Assembly: GCA_964594175.1 (NCBI GenBank)
Contig: CAZQLM010000002.1
Coordinates: 1-30,489, forward strand
Source: SZUA-1535 sp964594175
GTDB lineage: Archaea; Aenigmatarchaeota; Aenigmatarchaeia; Aenigmatarchaeales; SZUA-1535
Direction: 5' to 3'
Length of the DNA: 30,489 nucleotides
Shown: piece by piece, positions 1 to 7,221 of the stretch
How positions within the stretch are numbered: position 1 is the first letter of the stretch
Layout of the letters: every line of letters begins with the position of its first letter
Program-made: the position numbers and the translations under genes
The notes under the pieces: generated by a model
What the model saw: the letters and a program-made list of their open reading frames with translations, nothing else
What the model was told of the DNA's origin: nothing
The model's database searches: none

Positions 1-89
1 TACCAAAAGGTATTGTTTCGATTTTTGAAGTAACTCCAAAATCCTGCCCTGTTTCTGTTTCTTTGGAAAATGTTGCAATTTGTGAGTGA
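1..89 (+). CDS. 3' end of a truncated upstream gene (C-terminal tail of unknown, possibly surface, protein)
   Basis: An open frame runs from the left edge (first complete codon at position 3) to a TGA at 87-89. It encodes about 28 residues ending SCPVSVSLENVAICE. The gene starts outside the window, so its product cannot be named. A diverged copy of this tail, SCPVSISLENVASCD, lies at 1038-1085 at nucleotide level, so the coding frame is likely real and the gene end exists twice. Two cysteines in a beta-like tail would suit an exported protein; that is inference. Confidence 0.5.
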   Translation, partial: PKGIVSIFEVTPKSCPVSVSLENVAICE

Positions 90-141
90 AAGTTTTATAA
101 ATACTTCAAAGATAAACTTTTGCTAAGCCCTGAGCATAGGT

Positions 142-570
142 TTACACCATTATTCCGAATTCCTTTTTTATTTCATCATCAAACAAGACCTTAACGACAT
201 TCTGCTTTTTCAGTCTAGGCTCTCTGGACCAAATAGGAGCTTTATTAAAAGCTAGGGAAAGAGCAAAATACGGAATATCTTTATTATCCGGAGATATGCT
301 CTTCGCCTCTCTAAGAAATCTTTCATACCTATCTTTCGGAACCATTTCCACGAATTCTGAGAAGAGAATTGAAGCAAATGTTAAAAGCTCTTCTTTGCTT
401 AATTTTGATTGCTTAGACAATTTATCTATATTTCTTTCAAACTCCTCAACAAAATATTCTGGAGAAATAAGTTTAATTCCTTTATCATACAGTTTGAACA
501 ATATTTCTAAAGCTTTACCTTTCAATAAGCACGAGAATATAACATTAGCGTCTACAACCAAAAACTCCAT
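142..570 (-). CDS. PIN-domain ribonuclease toxin (VapC-like)
   Basis: A 142-aa protein with the PIN-domain plan: an N-terminal strand ending in Asp7 (FLVVDANVIFS), acidic residues at 42-45 (VEEFERN) and a second acidic cluster at Asp95/Asp98 (SPDNKDIPYFALSLAF) followed by the C-terminal strand. PIN toxins are metal-dependent RNases that cut tRNA, rRNA or mRNA; the target cannot be told here. The usual fourth acidic position after IWS is Glu117 (SREPRL), a mild deviation. Length is normal for the family. It follows its presumed antitoxin gene by 3 bp, so the two are co-transcribed. The module sits between two copies of another gene's 3' end. Confidence 0.85.
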   Translation of the reverse strand: MEFLVVDANVIFSCLLKGKALEILFKLYDKGIKLISPEYFVEEFERNIDKLSKQSKLSKEELLTFASILFSEFVEMVPKDRYERFLREAKSISPDNKDIPYFALSLAFNKAPIWSREPRLKKQNVVKVLFDDEIKKEFGIMV

Positions 571-573
571 ATT

Positions 574-807
574 TCACAACCCATGCTTTTTTGCAATACC
601 TTCCTTAACCTCTTCTGCCATCTCCATCGCTTCTTCTTCCTTCAAGTCGGATTTAGAAACAATTCTTCTCAGCAACTCCTTTTTCAGCTCTATTTCAAAA
701 CATCTCAGCAAAGCTTTTGAAAATATTTGCTCGAATTTAATTTCTTTCGCCAACCTTTCGGCTTCCTTTTTGTACCCTTCAGGAATCTCTATAACTAACT
801 TTTCCAT
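574..807 (-). CDS. VapB-like antitoxin
   Basis: A 77-aa charged, helical protein (MEKLVIEIPEGYKKEAERLA) directly upstream of the PIN toxin. The N-terminal strand followed by amphipathic helices resembles archaeal VapB-like antitoxins, whose N-terminus binds DNA and whose C-terminus binds the toxin. No exact family is recognised, so the role rests on position and size. The TATA-like box lies only about 20 bp before the ATG, so the mRNA is probably leaderless. Such pairs usually repress their own promoter. Confidence 0.7.
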   Translation of the reverse strand: MEKLVIEIPEGYKKEAERLAKEIKFEQIFSKALLRCFEIELKKELLRRIVSKSDLKEEEAMEMAEEVKEGIAKKHGL

Positions 808-819
808 AAATAGCTATAA

Positions 820-838
820 GAAATTTATATATAAAAAC
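820..838 (-). promoter_or_regulatory. TATA box of the left VapBC-like pair
   Basis: On the minus strand GGTTTTTATATATAAATTTC reads as a TATA box. Its centre is about 20-25 bp before the antitoxin ATG (807), which suggests a leaderless or nearly leaderless transcript. The decayed coding fragment on the plus strand begins right beside it. Confidence 0.5.
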
Positions 839-1085
839 CTTTCTCCTATTTCAATAATCCCTTTACTTCTAACCCAAGCTGTAAGATTAACCGATAGCAA
901 CGGAAACTACTCCTATGTTCTCAAAGCCCCTATAGAAGCAAGAACCAATGAGATAAAGGTTAACCTGACAAATTCTAATGGACTCAAAGGAAAAAACTCA
1001 ATTACTTTCTACGCTGGATACGTCGGAGAAATAGCAATCCTGCCCAGTTTCCATTTCCTTGGAAAACGTTGCGAGCTGCGATTAA
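838..1085 (+). pseudogene. Fragment of a surface-protein-like gene, frameshifted near its end
   Basis: The plus-strand frame here encodes a beta-rich, Asn/Ser/Thr-rich stretch (DSNGNYSYVLKAPIEARTNE, then NSNGLKGKNSITFYAGY) typical of an extracellular Ig-like repeat. There is no start codon in context: the frame begins against the toxin-antitoxin promoter. Around 1030-1038 the homology passes to another frame, where SCPVSISLENVASCD and a TAA at 1083-1085 match the gene tail at 42-89 with an offset of 996 bp. The upstream frame runs past this point without matching. I read it as the decayed 3' remnant of a paralogue of the gene entering at the left edge. The identity of the full protein is unknown. 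Confidence 0.55.
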
Positions 1086-1093
1086 GAGAAAAA

Positions 1094-1105
1094 GTTATTT
1101 ATACC
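1094..1105 (+). promoter_or_regulatory. Probable TATA box for the membrane protein / endonuclease Q pair
   Basis: GTTATTTATACC is about 30 bp upstream of an ATG at 1129 and about 40 bp upstream of the ATG at 1141. The equivalent stretch after the left copy of the gene tail, GTTTTATAAATAC near 98-110, looks like a related promoter now cut off from its gene. Confidence 0.4.
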
Positions 1106-1140
1106 AGCGGGAATTAAATATAAATCCAATGAAAGTGGAT

Positions 1141-1584
1141 ATGGAAACAGAATATGAAAAAAGAGTCAGGCGATGGAAAAAAATTTTTTTCATTCTTACA
1201 GTTTTTATGGTTTTGGGTTTTTCTGTATTTATAGCTGATGTCTATTCCGTAATAAAGAAAAAAACTCCGTATGTGATAGAGAATTGTGAATTTGTTGTGG
1301 AGAATGAATATATAGGAAAAAAACCTGTAAATATAAAAGATGTAGAAGCGAGAATGAAAGAATATTTATTTTCATATGAAATCAGAAATATTTCTTTTGT
1401 TTTCGACCCTTGTATGGGATGGAAGGGTGAAGCGTGGAAAAATAATACAATTGAAAAAATCATAACGATTTGTGAAGACGGTAAAGTGCTAATATACAAA
1501 AAGGAGTGCAAAAAAAGAGATTTACCGAGCTCAATATCAAATTTGATAGAAATGCTTTTTGCAAAGGTGTTTAAATGGGGGTGA
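1141..1584 (+). CDS. Small single-pass membrane protein, unknown function
   Basis: A 147-aa protein starting METEYEKRVRRWKK. A basic N-terminus is followed by one hydrophobic helix (FFILTVFMVLGFSVFIADVY, about residues 16-36) and an external or lumenal domain of about 110 residues with cysteines near 49, 93, 115 and 125. The spacing suits disulfides. An in-frame ATG at 1129 would add four residues and is nearly as likely. Its last 10 bp overlap the endonuclease Q start, so the two are translationally coupled. I recognise no family. Confidence 0.65.
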   Translation: METEYEKRVRRWKKIFFILTVFMVLGFSVFIADVYSVIKKKTPYVIENCEFVVENEYIGKKPVNIKDVEARMKEYLFSYEIRNISFVFDPCMGWKGEAWKNNTIEKIITICEDGKVLIYKKECKKRDLPSSISNLIEMLFAKVFKWG

Positions 1585-2852
1585 GAATTTTTGCTGATTT
1601 GCATCTGCATTCCAAATACTCTCGCGCAACTTCTAAAAACATGGATATAGAGCACATTTCCTTTGGAGCATTGAAAAAAGGGCTAAATCTTGTAGGAACA
1701 GGTGATTTTACGCATAAGCTTTGGCTAAAGGAGCTTGAAAGCTCTCTCAAAGAATTCTCTCCTGGAATTTACGAATCTCGCCAAGGAGTAAAATTTCTCC
1801 TTACAACAGAAGTTTCGAATGTTTACGAAAAAAACGGAAAGGTTAAGAAAATACATAACTTGCTTATAGCAAAAGATTTCGATGCTGTAAAGCAAATTAA
1901 TGAAATTCTTTCAAAATACGGTGATTTGAAAAAAGACGGCCGTCCAACGCTAAGCTTGGATTGCGCAGAAATGGTAGAGCTTTTAAAAACCAATGTAAAA
2001 GACGTTGAAATAATTCCAGCACACATATGGACACCGTGGTTCAGCTTATTTGGTTCGCGCTCAGGATTCTATTCTATTTACGAATGCTATGAAGAGCAAA
2101 CAAAGCATATTCTTGCTTTGGAAACTGGGCTTAGCAGCGATCCTGAAATGAACTGGCGTTTGAGCGAGCTCGATAGCTTTGCTCTCGTTTCTTTTAGCGA
2201 TGCCCATTCACCGCATAGCCACAGGCTTGGAAGAGAGTGCTGTGTTTTCGAGCTAAAGGAGTTTAGCTATGATGAGCTGATAAAAGCTGTTAAAAACAAA
2301 GACCCTAAAAAATTTATTTATACGATAGAGGTAGACCCTTCTTATGGGAAATATCACTGGGATGGCCACAGAGCTTGTGGAGTTGCTTTGCCACCAAATG
2401 AAGCGGAAAAACTCGGAAATATTTGCCCGGTGTGCGGAAAAAAGCTCACAATAGGTGTTTTGCATCGTGTTGAAGAGCTTGCTGATAGAGAGGAAGGTTT
2501 TATCCCAAAAAAAGCTATACCATTTAAAAGACTTTTACCTCTTTCCGAGCTTATAGCTCTTGTTTTAAACGAGAAAAACATTTTCTCAACACGTGTTCAA
2601 AGGGCTGAGGAAGTATTAATAAAACGGTTTGGAAATGAGTTTAATGTGCTTTTGAACGCAAGCAGAGATGAGCTGAAAGAAAGTATAAATAACGAGAAAC
2701 TTGTAAAAGCTATTTTGCTTAATAGAGAGGGAAGAATAAAAGTTATTCCTGGATATGACGGAGTTTACGGAAAACCTGTTTTGGATAACAATTTTGAAAT
2801 CAAATCAAAAATTCCAAAAAGCGGACAAAAAAGTTTAAGCACTTTCCTATGA
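1575..2852 (+). CDS. Endonuclease Q (PHP-domain DNA repair endonuclease)
   Basis: A 425-aa protein with a PHP metal site at the N-terminus (Asp8, His10, His12 in IFADLHLHSKYS), further metal-site motifs (TGDFTH, PAHIWTP, FSDAHSPHSHRLG), and a zinc-binding module (HRACGVALPP, then CPVCGKKLTIGVLHRVEELA). This plan and length match archaeal EndoQ, which nicks DNA 5' of deaminated bases such as uracil and hypoxanthine. The C-terminus ends QKSLSTFL, a good PCNA-interacting (PIP) box of the form QxxLxxFL. EndoQ is known to work with PCNA in Thermococcales. The gene overlaps the upstream membrane protein by 10 bp and is convergent with the lipoprotein operon, overlapping it by 6 bp. Confidence 0.93.
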   Translation: MGVRIFADLHLHSKYSRATSKNMDIEHISFGALKKGLNLVGTGDFTHKLWLKELESSLKEFSPGIYESRQGVKFLLTTEVSNVYEKNGKVKKIHNLLIAKDFDAVKQINEILSKYGDLKKDGRPTLSLDCAEMVELLKTNVKDVEIIPAHIWTPWFSLFGSRSGFYSIYECYEEQTKHILALETGLSSDPEMNWRLSELDSFALVSFSDAHSPHSHRLGRECCVFELKEFSYDELIKAVKNKDPKKFIYTIEVDPSYGKYHWDGHRACGVALPPNEAEKLGNICPVCGKKLTIGVLHRVEELADREEGFIPKKAIPFKRLLPLSELIALVLNEKNIFSTRVQRAEEVLIKRFGNEFNVLLNASRDELKESINNEKLVKAILLNREGRIKVIPGYDGVYGKPVLDNNFEIKSKIPKSGQKSLSTFL

Positions 2853-4451
2853 GCATATGACATTTATGCTTACCTTTTTTGTTAGCTCCTCCACTTTAAC
2901 CACTAAAAGATATTTGTAACCAGATAATTTATCATAAAATTTGTTTATCTCGTTACAATCTTGTGGGTAGTAATAAATATAATTTCCTGGCTTTGTGAAA
3001 ATTAGTTTGTAGCATTTCTCATTCTCATGTTCTGAAAATTTTTCCGCCACATAATTCAAATACCATTTTGAATACTTTCTTTGAGTATCTTCGAAACACT
3101 TTGCTGGAGAATAAGGAGAAGCAACAAAATCCTTTATAACTTGTACATCTGCCGGAATTGAACAATCTTTTACTTTATTTGCAATATTTTCGCATGCAAC
3201 ATCTTCATTTTCGAAGAAGCACCATTTATCTTCGGAATAATCATAAATCAAAGAGCCTTTTCTATCAGAAATTTCATATGAAACGCCGCAAAATCTATCA
3301 TCAATTTCTATGAGAGATTCATTTGAAGGGTGCAAAATTTCCTTTGCTTTGCATGCCTCTGAAAGCTCGGAAGGTGTAAGAGAATAACTGCTAACCCCTC
3401 CTGAGGATGAGATTTTTTCGATTTCTACTTTATCAACATTTGTAGCTTTGACCCCTATTACCTCATAGTTTTGAGAGGATTCTACTCTTTTCCATTCATT
3501 TGAATCGCAATTCTCATCAAAGCTCACCTCAAGCTCGAATTCCTCTTTTCCTGTTTCACCAGCAGGCACGAATTCTTCCATACCTCTTACGGTATAGTAA
3601 GCTTGTACATCAAAGTAATATCCGTACTCAACTTCAAAAAATATGGAATAAATTCTTTCTGTGCTCAGCGTTCTGTCATCGAAAGAAACGGTGCAGAAGA
3701 CAGAATCCTCTCCTCTGAAAAATTCTACCACATATCCGTCAGAATTCCCTTCTCTATCGCACTCTATATCGAACACGCTCGGAGCATTTATTCTCAAATA
3801 CGCTTTGTTCATGTTTTCTTCCTCTATTTCTTCAAGTTCAGAAGGGAGTGCATCTGGATCAAAAATACTTCCGCTTCCCAGCTTTTTTATTTTTATCGTC
3901 ATCGAAAACTCAGCCTTTCCTTTTCGTGAAATGATGGGAGATTTGTCTATCGAAATATCAATATCAACAAAAGAATTTTCTTTGGAAAGAGAATAAGAAG
4001 ACAAAGATATCCCTTCTCTCTTTCTAACAAAATATTCATTTTCGTCTATGATAGGCAGTTGTAAAGTTGCATGCGAAACGTCGCGAAGGTATATTCTTGC
4101 ATAAACCGTTTCTCTCGATTCCGTATCCTTTGGAAATTCTGGAGCATCAAAGCTCAATGAAATATCTTTTTCTTTTTTAAGATTGACCTTTTCGCATTTC
4201 TCAATGCCATATCCATAAATACATGCGAGAATATTCTCTATTTCCCTTTCTCTAAGATTTTTCATCGAAAGGAATGCGCTTACCTTTTCTCCAGAATTTA
4301 CAGTCTCTGGCACAAGAGTGAGTTCTGCCTGCAGCAGCACGGTAGTGGTTGTGAGCTTTCCGCTTTCGGATTTTAGCACGTTTTTCTCAACTATGCAGCC
4401 TGATGAAATGAGAAAAATTATAGAAAAGAAAATAACTCTTAGTTCTTTCAT
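2847..4451 (-). CDS. Large lipoprotein with paralogous external domains and Cys-rich C-terminus
   Basis: A 534-aa lipoprotein. I chose the ATG at 4451 (MKELRVIFFSIIFLISSGC) because a GGGGTGA Shine-Dalgarno lies just before it; a GTG at 4457 is possible. The lipobox ISSGC predicts lipid anchoring on the outer face of the membrane. Residues about 35-150 form domain A with a cysteine pair (ACIYGYGIEKC). Residues about 155-300 form domain B with the family marks: a G-S-G loop (KKLGSGSIFD), a cysteine pair (FDIEC ... FCTVSF) and a final Y-x-Y strand (VEYGYYFDVQAYYTVRG). A cysteine-rich extension of about 230 residues follows that the sister proteins lack. It is the last gene of the operon. Function unknown. 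Confidence 0.8.
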   Translation of the reverse strand: MKELRVIFFSIIFLISSGCIVEKNVLKSESGKLTTTTVLLQAELTLVPETVNSGEKVSAFLSMKNLREREIENILACIYGYGIEKCEKVNLKKEKDISLSFDAPEFPKDTESRETVYARIYLRDVSHATLQLPIIDENEYFVRKREGISLSSYSLSKENSFVDIDISIDKSPIISRKGKAEFSMTIKIKKLGSGSIFDPDALPSELEEIEEENMNKAYLRINAPSVFDIECDREGNSDGYVVEFFRGEDSVFCTVSFDDRTLSTERIYSIFFEVEYGYYFDVQAYYTVRGMEEFVPAGETGKEEFELEVSFDENCDSNEWKRVESSQNYEVIGVKATNVDKVEIEKISSSGGVSSYSLTPSELSEACKAKEILHPSNESLIEIDDRFCGVSYEISDRKGSLIYDYSEDKWCFFENEDVACENIANKVKDCSIPADVQVIKDFVASPYSPAKCFEDTQRKYSKWYLNYVAEKFSEHENEKCYKLIFTKPGNYIYYYPQDCNEINKFYDKLSGYKYLLVVKVEELTKKVSINVICS

Positions 4452-4461
4452 TTTCACCCCT

Positions 4462-5403
4462 TCATGGAGATTCTCCTTTTCTTCCCCTAACAGTTATGCT
4501 TATCCCTTTATCGATATAATATCCATATTCGCTTTCAACTGTTATTGGATATTCTTTCATTGTAGTTATTGCCTCGGGGTTTTTAATAGTAAAATCGCAC
4601 GAGATAGTTCTTTTTTCTCCTTTCTTTAATTCTACCTTATTTTCGCATGCCTCAAGCGTAAGATCGCTTTCAGGATATGAAATTTTTAATTTCACAATAT
4701 TAAGGTTGTCTATTGAAATTTTTGGTGGTGTTTTTGAATCCCAATCAAAATTCGATGAATCAAAAACAACACCGTTACCAACGTTTGAAAGAGTTATTCT
4801 TAGAGTGAAATAACCGTCCTCTGCCCTTATAAGTTCAGGAGTACTTAGTGAAATTGCAAGTGGTGCTTGCGTAGATGTTTGCATGCCTACAGATGAGACT
4901 GATTCTCCTCTCTGTTTTCTTGCTTCAACTTCTGTTTCGCTGTACACTATAACTTTTGCTGTTGTTTTCGTTTTATAAAAATAGTATACCCTTCCTGTAA
5001 ATATATCTTTTCTCTCCTGAGGATACGGAACCCAAGGACTTTTCAGTGTCCACGCAGCTCTCGCTGTACCCCCTGGAATAGCATTTGCAGGATCGGCTGC
5101 ATCAAGCTTTCTTTTAGCAGCTTTGCACTGTTCATTTTCCAATTTCCACATACCTTCTGATGGATTTCCAAAAGAACCCAAAAGACACATGAGAACTTTA
5201 TCGGTTGAGTATCCTCCATTGTTCTCAACTTCCATGTAGATTCTTAAAAGTCTGTTCATTCCTTCTATTTCTTCCCTTGAAGAGGAAAAATCTGTAACTA
5301 CTATTCCACTTTGCGAAATGCCACGCTTTTCCTCACCGAACTGAACACATCCGCTGAGAAACACTAAAAGGAAAAGAAACAAAGGAATATAAGCATTCTT
5401 CAT
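4462..5403 (-). CDS. Lipoprotein of the paralogous array (member 2)
   Basis: A protein of about 313 aa with a signal peptide and lipobox (FLFLLVFLSGC). Its ATG at 5403 overlaps the preceding stop as TGATG; a GTG at 5406 is an alternative. Domain A (about 25-165) holds a cysteine pair (VLMCLLG, NEQCKAA). A linker (EVEARKQRGESVSS) leads to domain B with the loop NVGNGVVFDSSN, a cysteine pair (EACENKVEL, TISCDFT) and the end strand VESEYGYYIDKGISITVRG. The closing sequence closely resembles that of domain B in the large lipoprotein downstream (VEYGYYFD...YTVRG), so these two are probably the closest relatives. Function unknown. Confidence 0.82.
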   Translation of the reverse strand: MKNAYIPLFLFLLVFLSGCVQFGEEKRGISQSGIVVTDFSSSREEIEGMNRLLRIYMEVENNGGYSTDKVLMCLLGSFGNPSEGMWKLENEQCKAAKRKLDAADPANAIPGGTARAAWTLKSPWVPYPQERKDIFTGRVYYFYKTKTTAKVIVYSETEVEARKQRGESVSSVGMQTSTQAPLAISLSTPELIRAEDGYFTLRITLSNVGNGVVFDSSNFDWDSKTPPKISIDNLNIVKLKISYPESDLTLEACENKVELKKGEKRTISCDFTIKNPEAITTMKEYPITVESEYGYYIDKGISITVRGRKGESP

Positions 5404-6269
5404 CACGGCAGCACCTCCACTGATATATAATCTTCGATTTCATATTTATATTTTACTGAAATCGAAAGCTTTCCTATGTCTATAGGAACGTTTGCTTTTG
5501 CTCTAAGCTTGCAAACCGATTTTCCACCTTTCTTTTCATAAAACTCTATGTTTTTTGAAAGTGTGAGTTCATTTTCACCAGAATAATCGCTGCATTCCTC
5601 TACTTCGAGGTTCTGCGGTAGATTTATTTTTATGTTATTCTTTTCAATTTTGTCAGGAATACCATTTCCAATATTCAGATATTCTACTGACATGAATACT
5701 TCCTCTCCGTCTCTGAAAGGCTGTTCTTCTGAAAAGCTTATCCTTGCTTCTACTGCTGAAGGCGTTTTTGAAGAAGAAATTTTAATATCATTAAGAGTTC
5801 CGGAAGAAGCTCTTTCCTTGTACTCTGCCTCTGAAAGCACGACAACATCGCTTATAGCGCTGAAAGAAGCTTCGTAGCTTATTTTGAACTTTATTTTGCA
5901 CTTTGTGTTCATCTCCACAGTTTCTGGAGCTCTCAGTTCGAATTTTGCGATTCTCTGTGTATTTGCAGAAAGATCTCCAAGAGTTATGGTCTTTTTCCTA
6001 TTTTCAGGAATTGTAAAGATACATGGATCAACTACAGAAATGTTTACATTTTTGAGCGTTTTTTTCGGAACAAGCTTGACCCTTATTTTTACCTTCTCAC
6101 CTTCATATACCGAAGAAGGATAAACTTCAAAGGTGTAGGCAATGTCATCCGTTAAAGTTTCCTCATATACCGTAACTTTGCTTCTGTAGGAAAAAGGAAA
6201 ATTTGTTACGCAGCCTGAAAGAGCAAGAATGAAAAGCATAAATGTAGGTAAAAGCATTCTGGATATCAT
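5403..6269 (-). CDS. Lipoprotein of the paralogous array (member 3)
   Basis: A 288-aa lipoprotein with lipobox FILALSGC; the mature protein begins CVTNFPFSYRSKVTV. Domain A (about 25-150) has a cysteine pair (VDPCIF, NTKCKIKF). The linker SEAEYKERASSG is followed by domain B with EEQPFRDGEEV, the loop NIGNGIPD, a cysteine pair (VEECSDYSG, SVCKLRA) and the end strand VKYKYEIEDYISVEVLP. The start lies downstream of GGTGAGAAC, which spans the stop of the preceding gene, so coupling is likely. It is most like the next upstream lipoprotein, sharing C-x-NFP-x-YR after the lipobox. Confidence 0.83.
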   Translation of the reverse strand: MISRMLLPTFMLFILALSGCVTNFPFSYRSKVTVYEETLTDDIAYTFEVYPSSVYEGEKVKIRVKLVPKKTLKNVNISVVDPCIFTIPENRKKTITLGDLSANTQRIAKFELRAPETVEMNTKCKIKFKISYEASFSAISDVVVLSEAEYKERASSGTLNDIKISSSKTPSAVEARISFSEEQPFRDGEEVFMSVEYLNIGNGIPDKIEKNNIKINLPQNLEVEECSDYSGENELTLSKNIEFYEKKGGKSVCKLRAKANVPIDIGKLSISVKYKYEIEDYISVEVLP

Positions 6270-6273
6270 GTTC

Positions 6274-7176
6274 TCACCCGGGAAGCGGTTTTACGATAAC
6301 CTCCTTAACCTTTTCCACAGAATACTCGTAATTCATTTTTCCGATTAGATAGTACATTTTTTCTTCTTCTTCCAATTTTGGAACATTCCATGTACATTTT
6401 ATCTTGTTTGTTTCTCCACGGAAAAATTTAACATCAGACTTTTCGCACGTTGGGTTATTAGCTTCACTTGGAAACTGCGTTAGAGTTATTGTAAGCTTTT
6501 TTGAACCAGAAGGTGCATTTACATCGCCATCTCCTAAATTTTTCGCATATACAAGGAAAACTACTTTCCTTCCACTTTCAAAGGGCTGTGGCTGGAAGAA
6601 TTCAAAGTAGATTTTCACAGGACCTATTCCAACGTTTTGTTTTGGCGTGTAATACGGGCTTTTTCCCGCCTTTTCAAGCTTTTCAATCTTCTCTTTTTTC
6701 ATTACGTATGCCTCCACCTGTGTTGTTGCGTTGTAGTTGTATGTCACTTTTATTCTTATCGGGCATTTTGCTTCAAGACCTGCTATTTCATTCCTTTCTG
6801 GGGCGGTGAGAGTTAAGCTGAAGTACTTCACCTCTCCGGGATAAATGACAATATTGTTGCTATCTTTCAGGAGATCTAATACATGACCTCCTCCACTACA
6901 CGGCCCGAAATCATAAGCTTTCAGCTCTTTTATTGTTACAGGTGCGGAAGTTTTAGGGTCTCCTACGTGGCGAATTCTGAAAGAAACTTTAAACTCCGTG
7001 CCTGTGAAAACTAAAGATGGAGTTACTTTTATATCCTCTATAACCAACAAATCATGGGTTTCTTCTTGAGTTTGAACCTTGACAGACGCACGATAATTCG
7101 GAAAGTTTTCGATACAACCGGAAAGGAGGAGGAATGCAAAAACCAATGAAATGGTAGCAAATACACGTGCCTTCAT
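6274..7176 (-). CDS. Lipoprotein of the paralogous array (member 4)
   Basis: A 300-aa lipoprotein with lipobox FAFLLLSGC; mature start CIENFPNYRASVKV. Domain A carries a CARDB-like strand pattern (VTPSLVFTGTEFKVSFRIRH) and a cysteine pair (GPCSGGG, AKCPIRI). The linker KKEKIEKLEKAGKSP leads to domain B with QPQPFESGRKV, the loop NLGDGDVNAPSG, a cysteine pair (PTCEKSDV, IKCTWNV) and the end strand MNYEYSVEKVKEVIVKPLPG. It is the first of the four lipoproteins, 45 bp after the membrane-protein gene. An AT-rich TTTATAAAAA in that gap could be an internal promoter. Function unknown. Confidence 0.83.
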   Translation of the reverse strand: MKARVFATISLVFAFLLLSGCIENFPNYRASVKVQTQEETHDLLVIEDIKVTPSLVFTGTEFKVSFRIRHVGDPKTSAPVTIKELKAYDFGPCSGGGHVLDLLKDSNNIVIYPGEVKYFSLTLTAPERNEIAGLEAKCPIRIKVTYNYNATTQVEAYVMKKEKIEKLEKAGKSPYYTPKQNVGIGPVKIYFEFFQPQPFESGRKVVFLVYAKNLGDGDVNAPSGSKKLTITLTQFPSEANNPTCEKSDVKFFRGETNKIKCTWNVPKLEEEEKMYYLIGKMNYEYSVEKVKEVIVKPLPG

Positions 7177-7221
7177 ATCCTTCTCCCTTTTTATAAATTT
7201 TGAATTTAATAAATTAAAGCT

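Noticed and set aside
296..1117. A 273-aa plus-strand ORF
   Set aside because: Up to about 810 it is the antisense shadow of the VapBC-like genes. Only the part after about 838 looks like protein, and it is described as a gene fragment.
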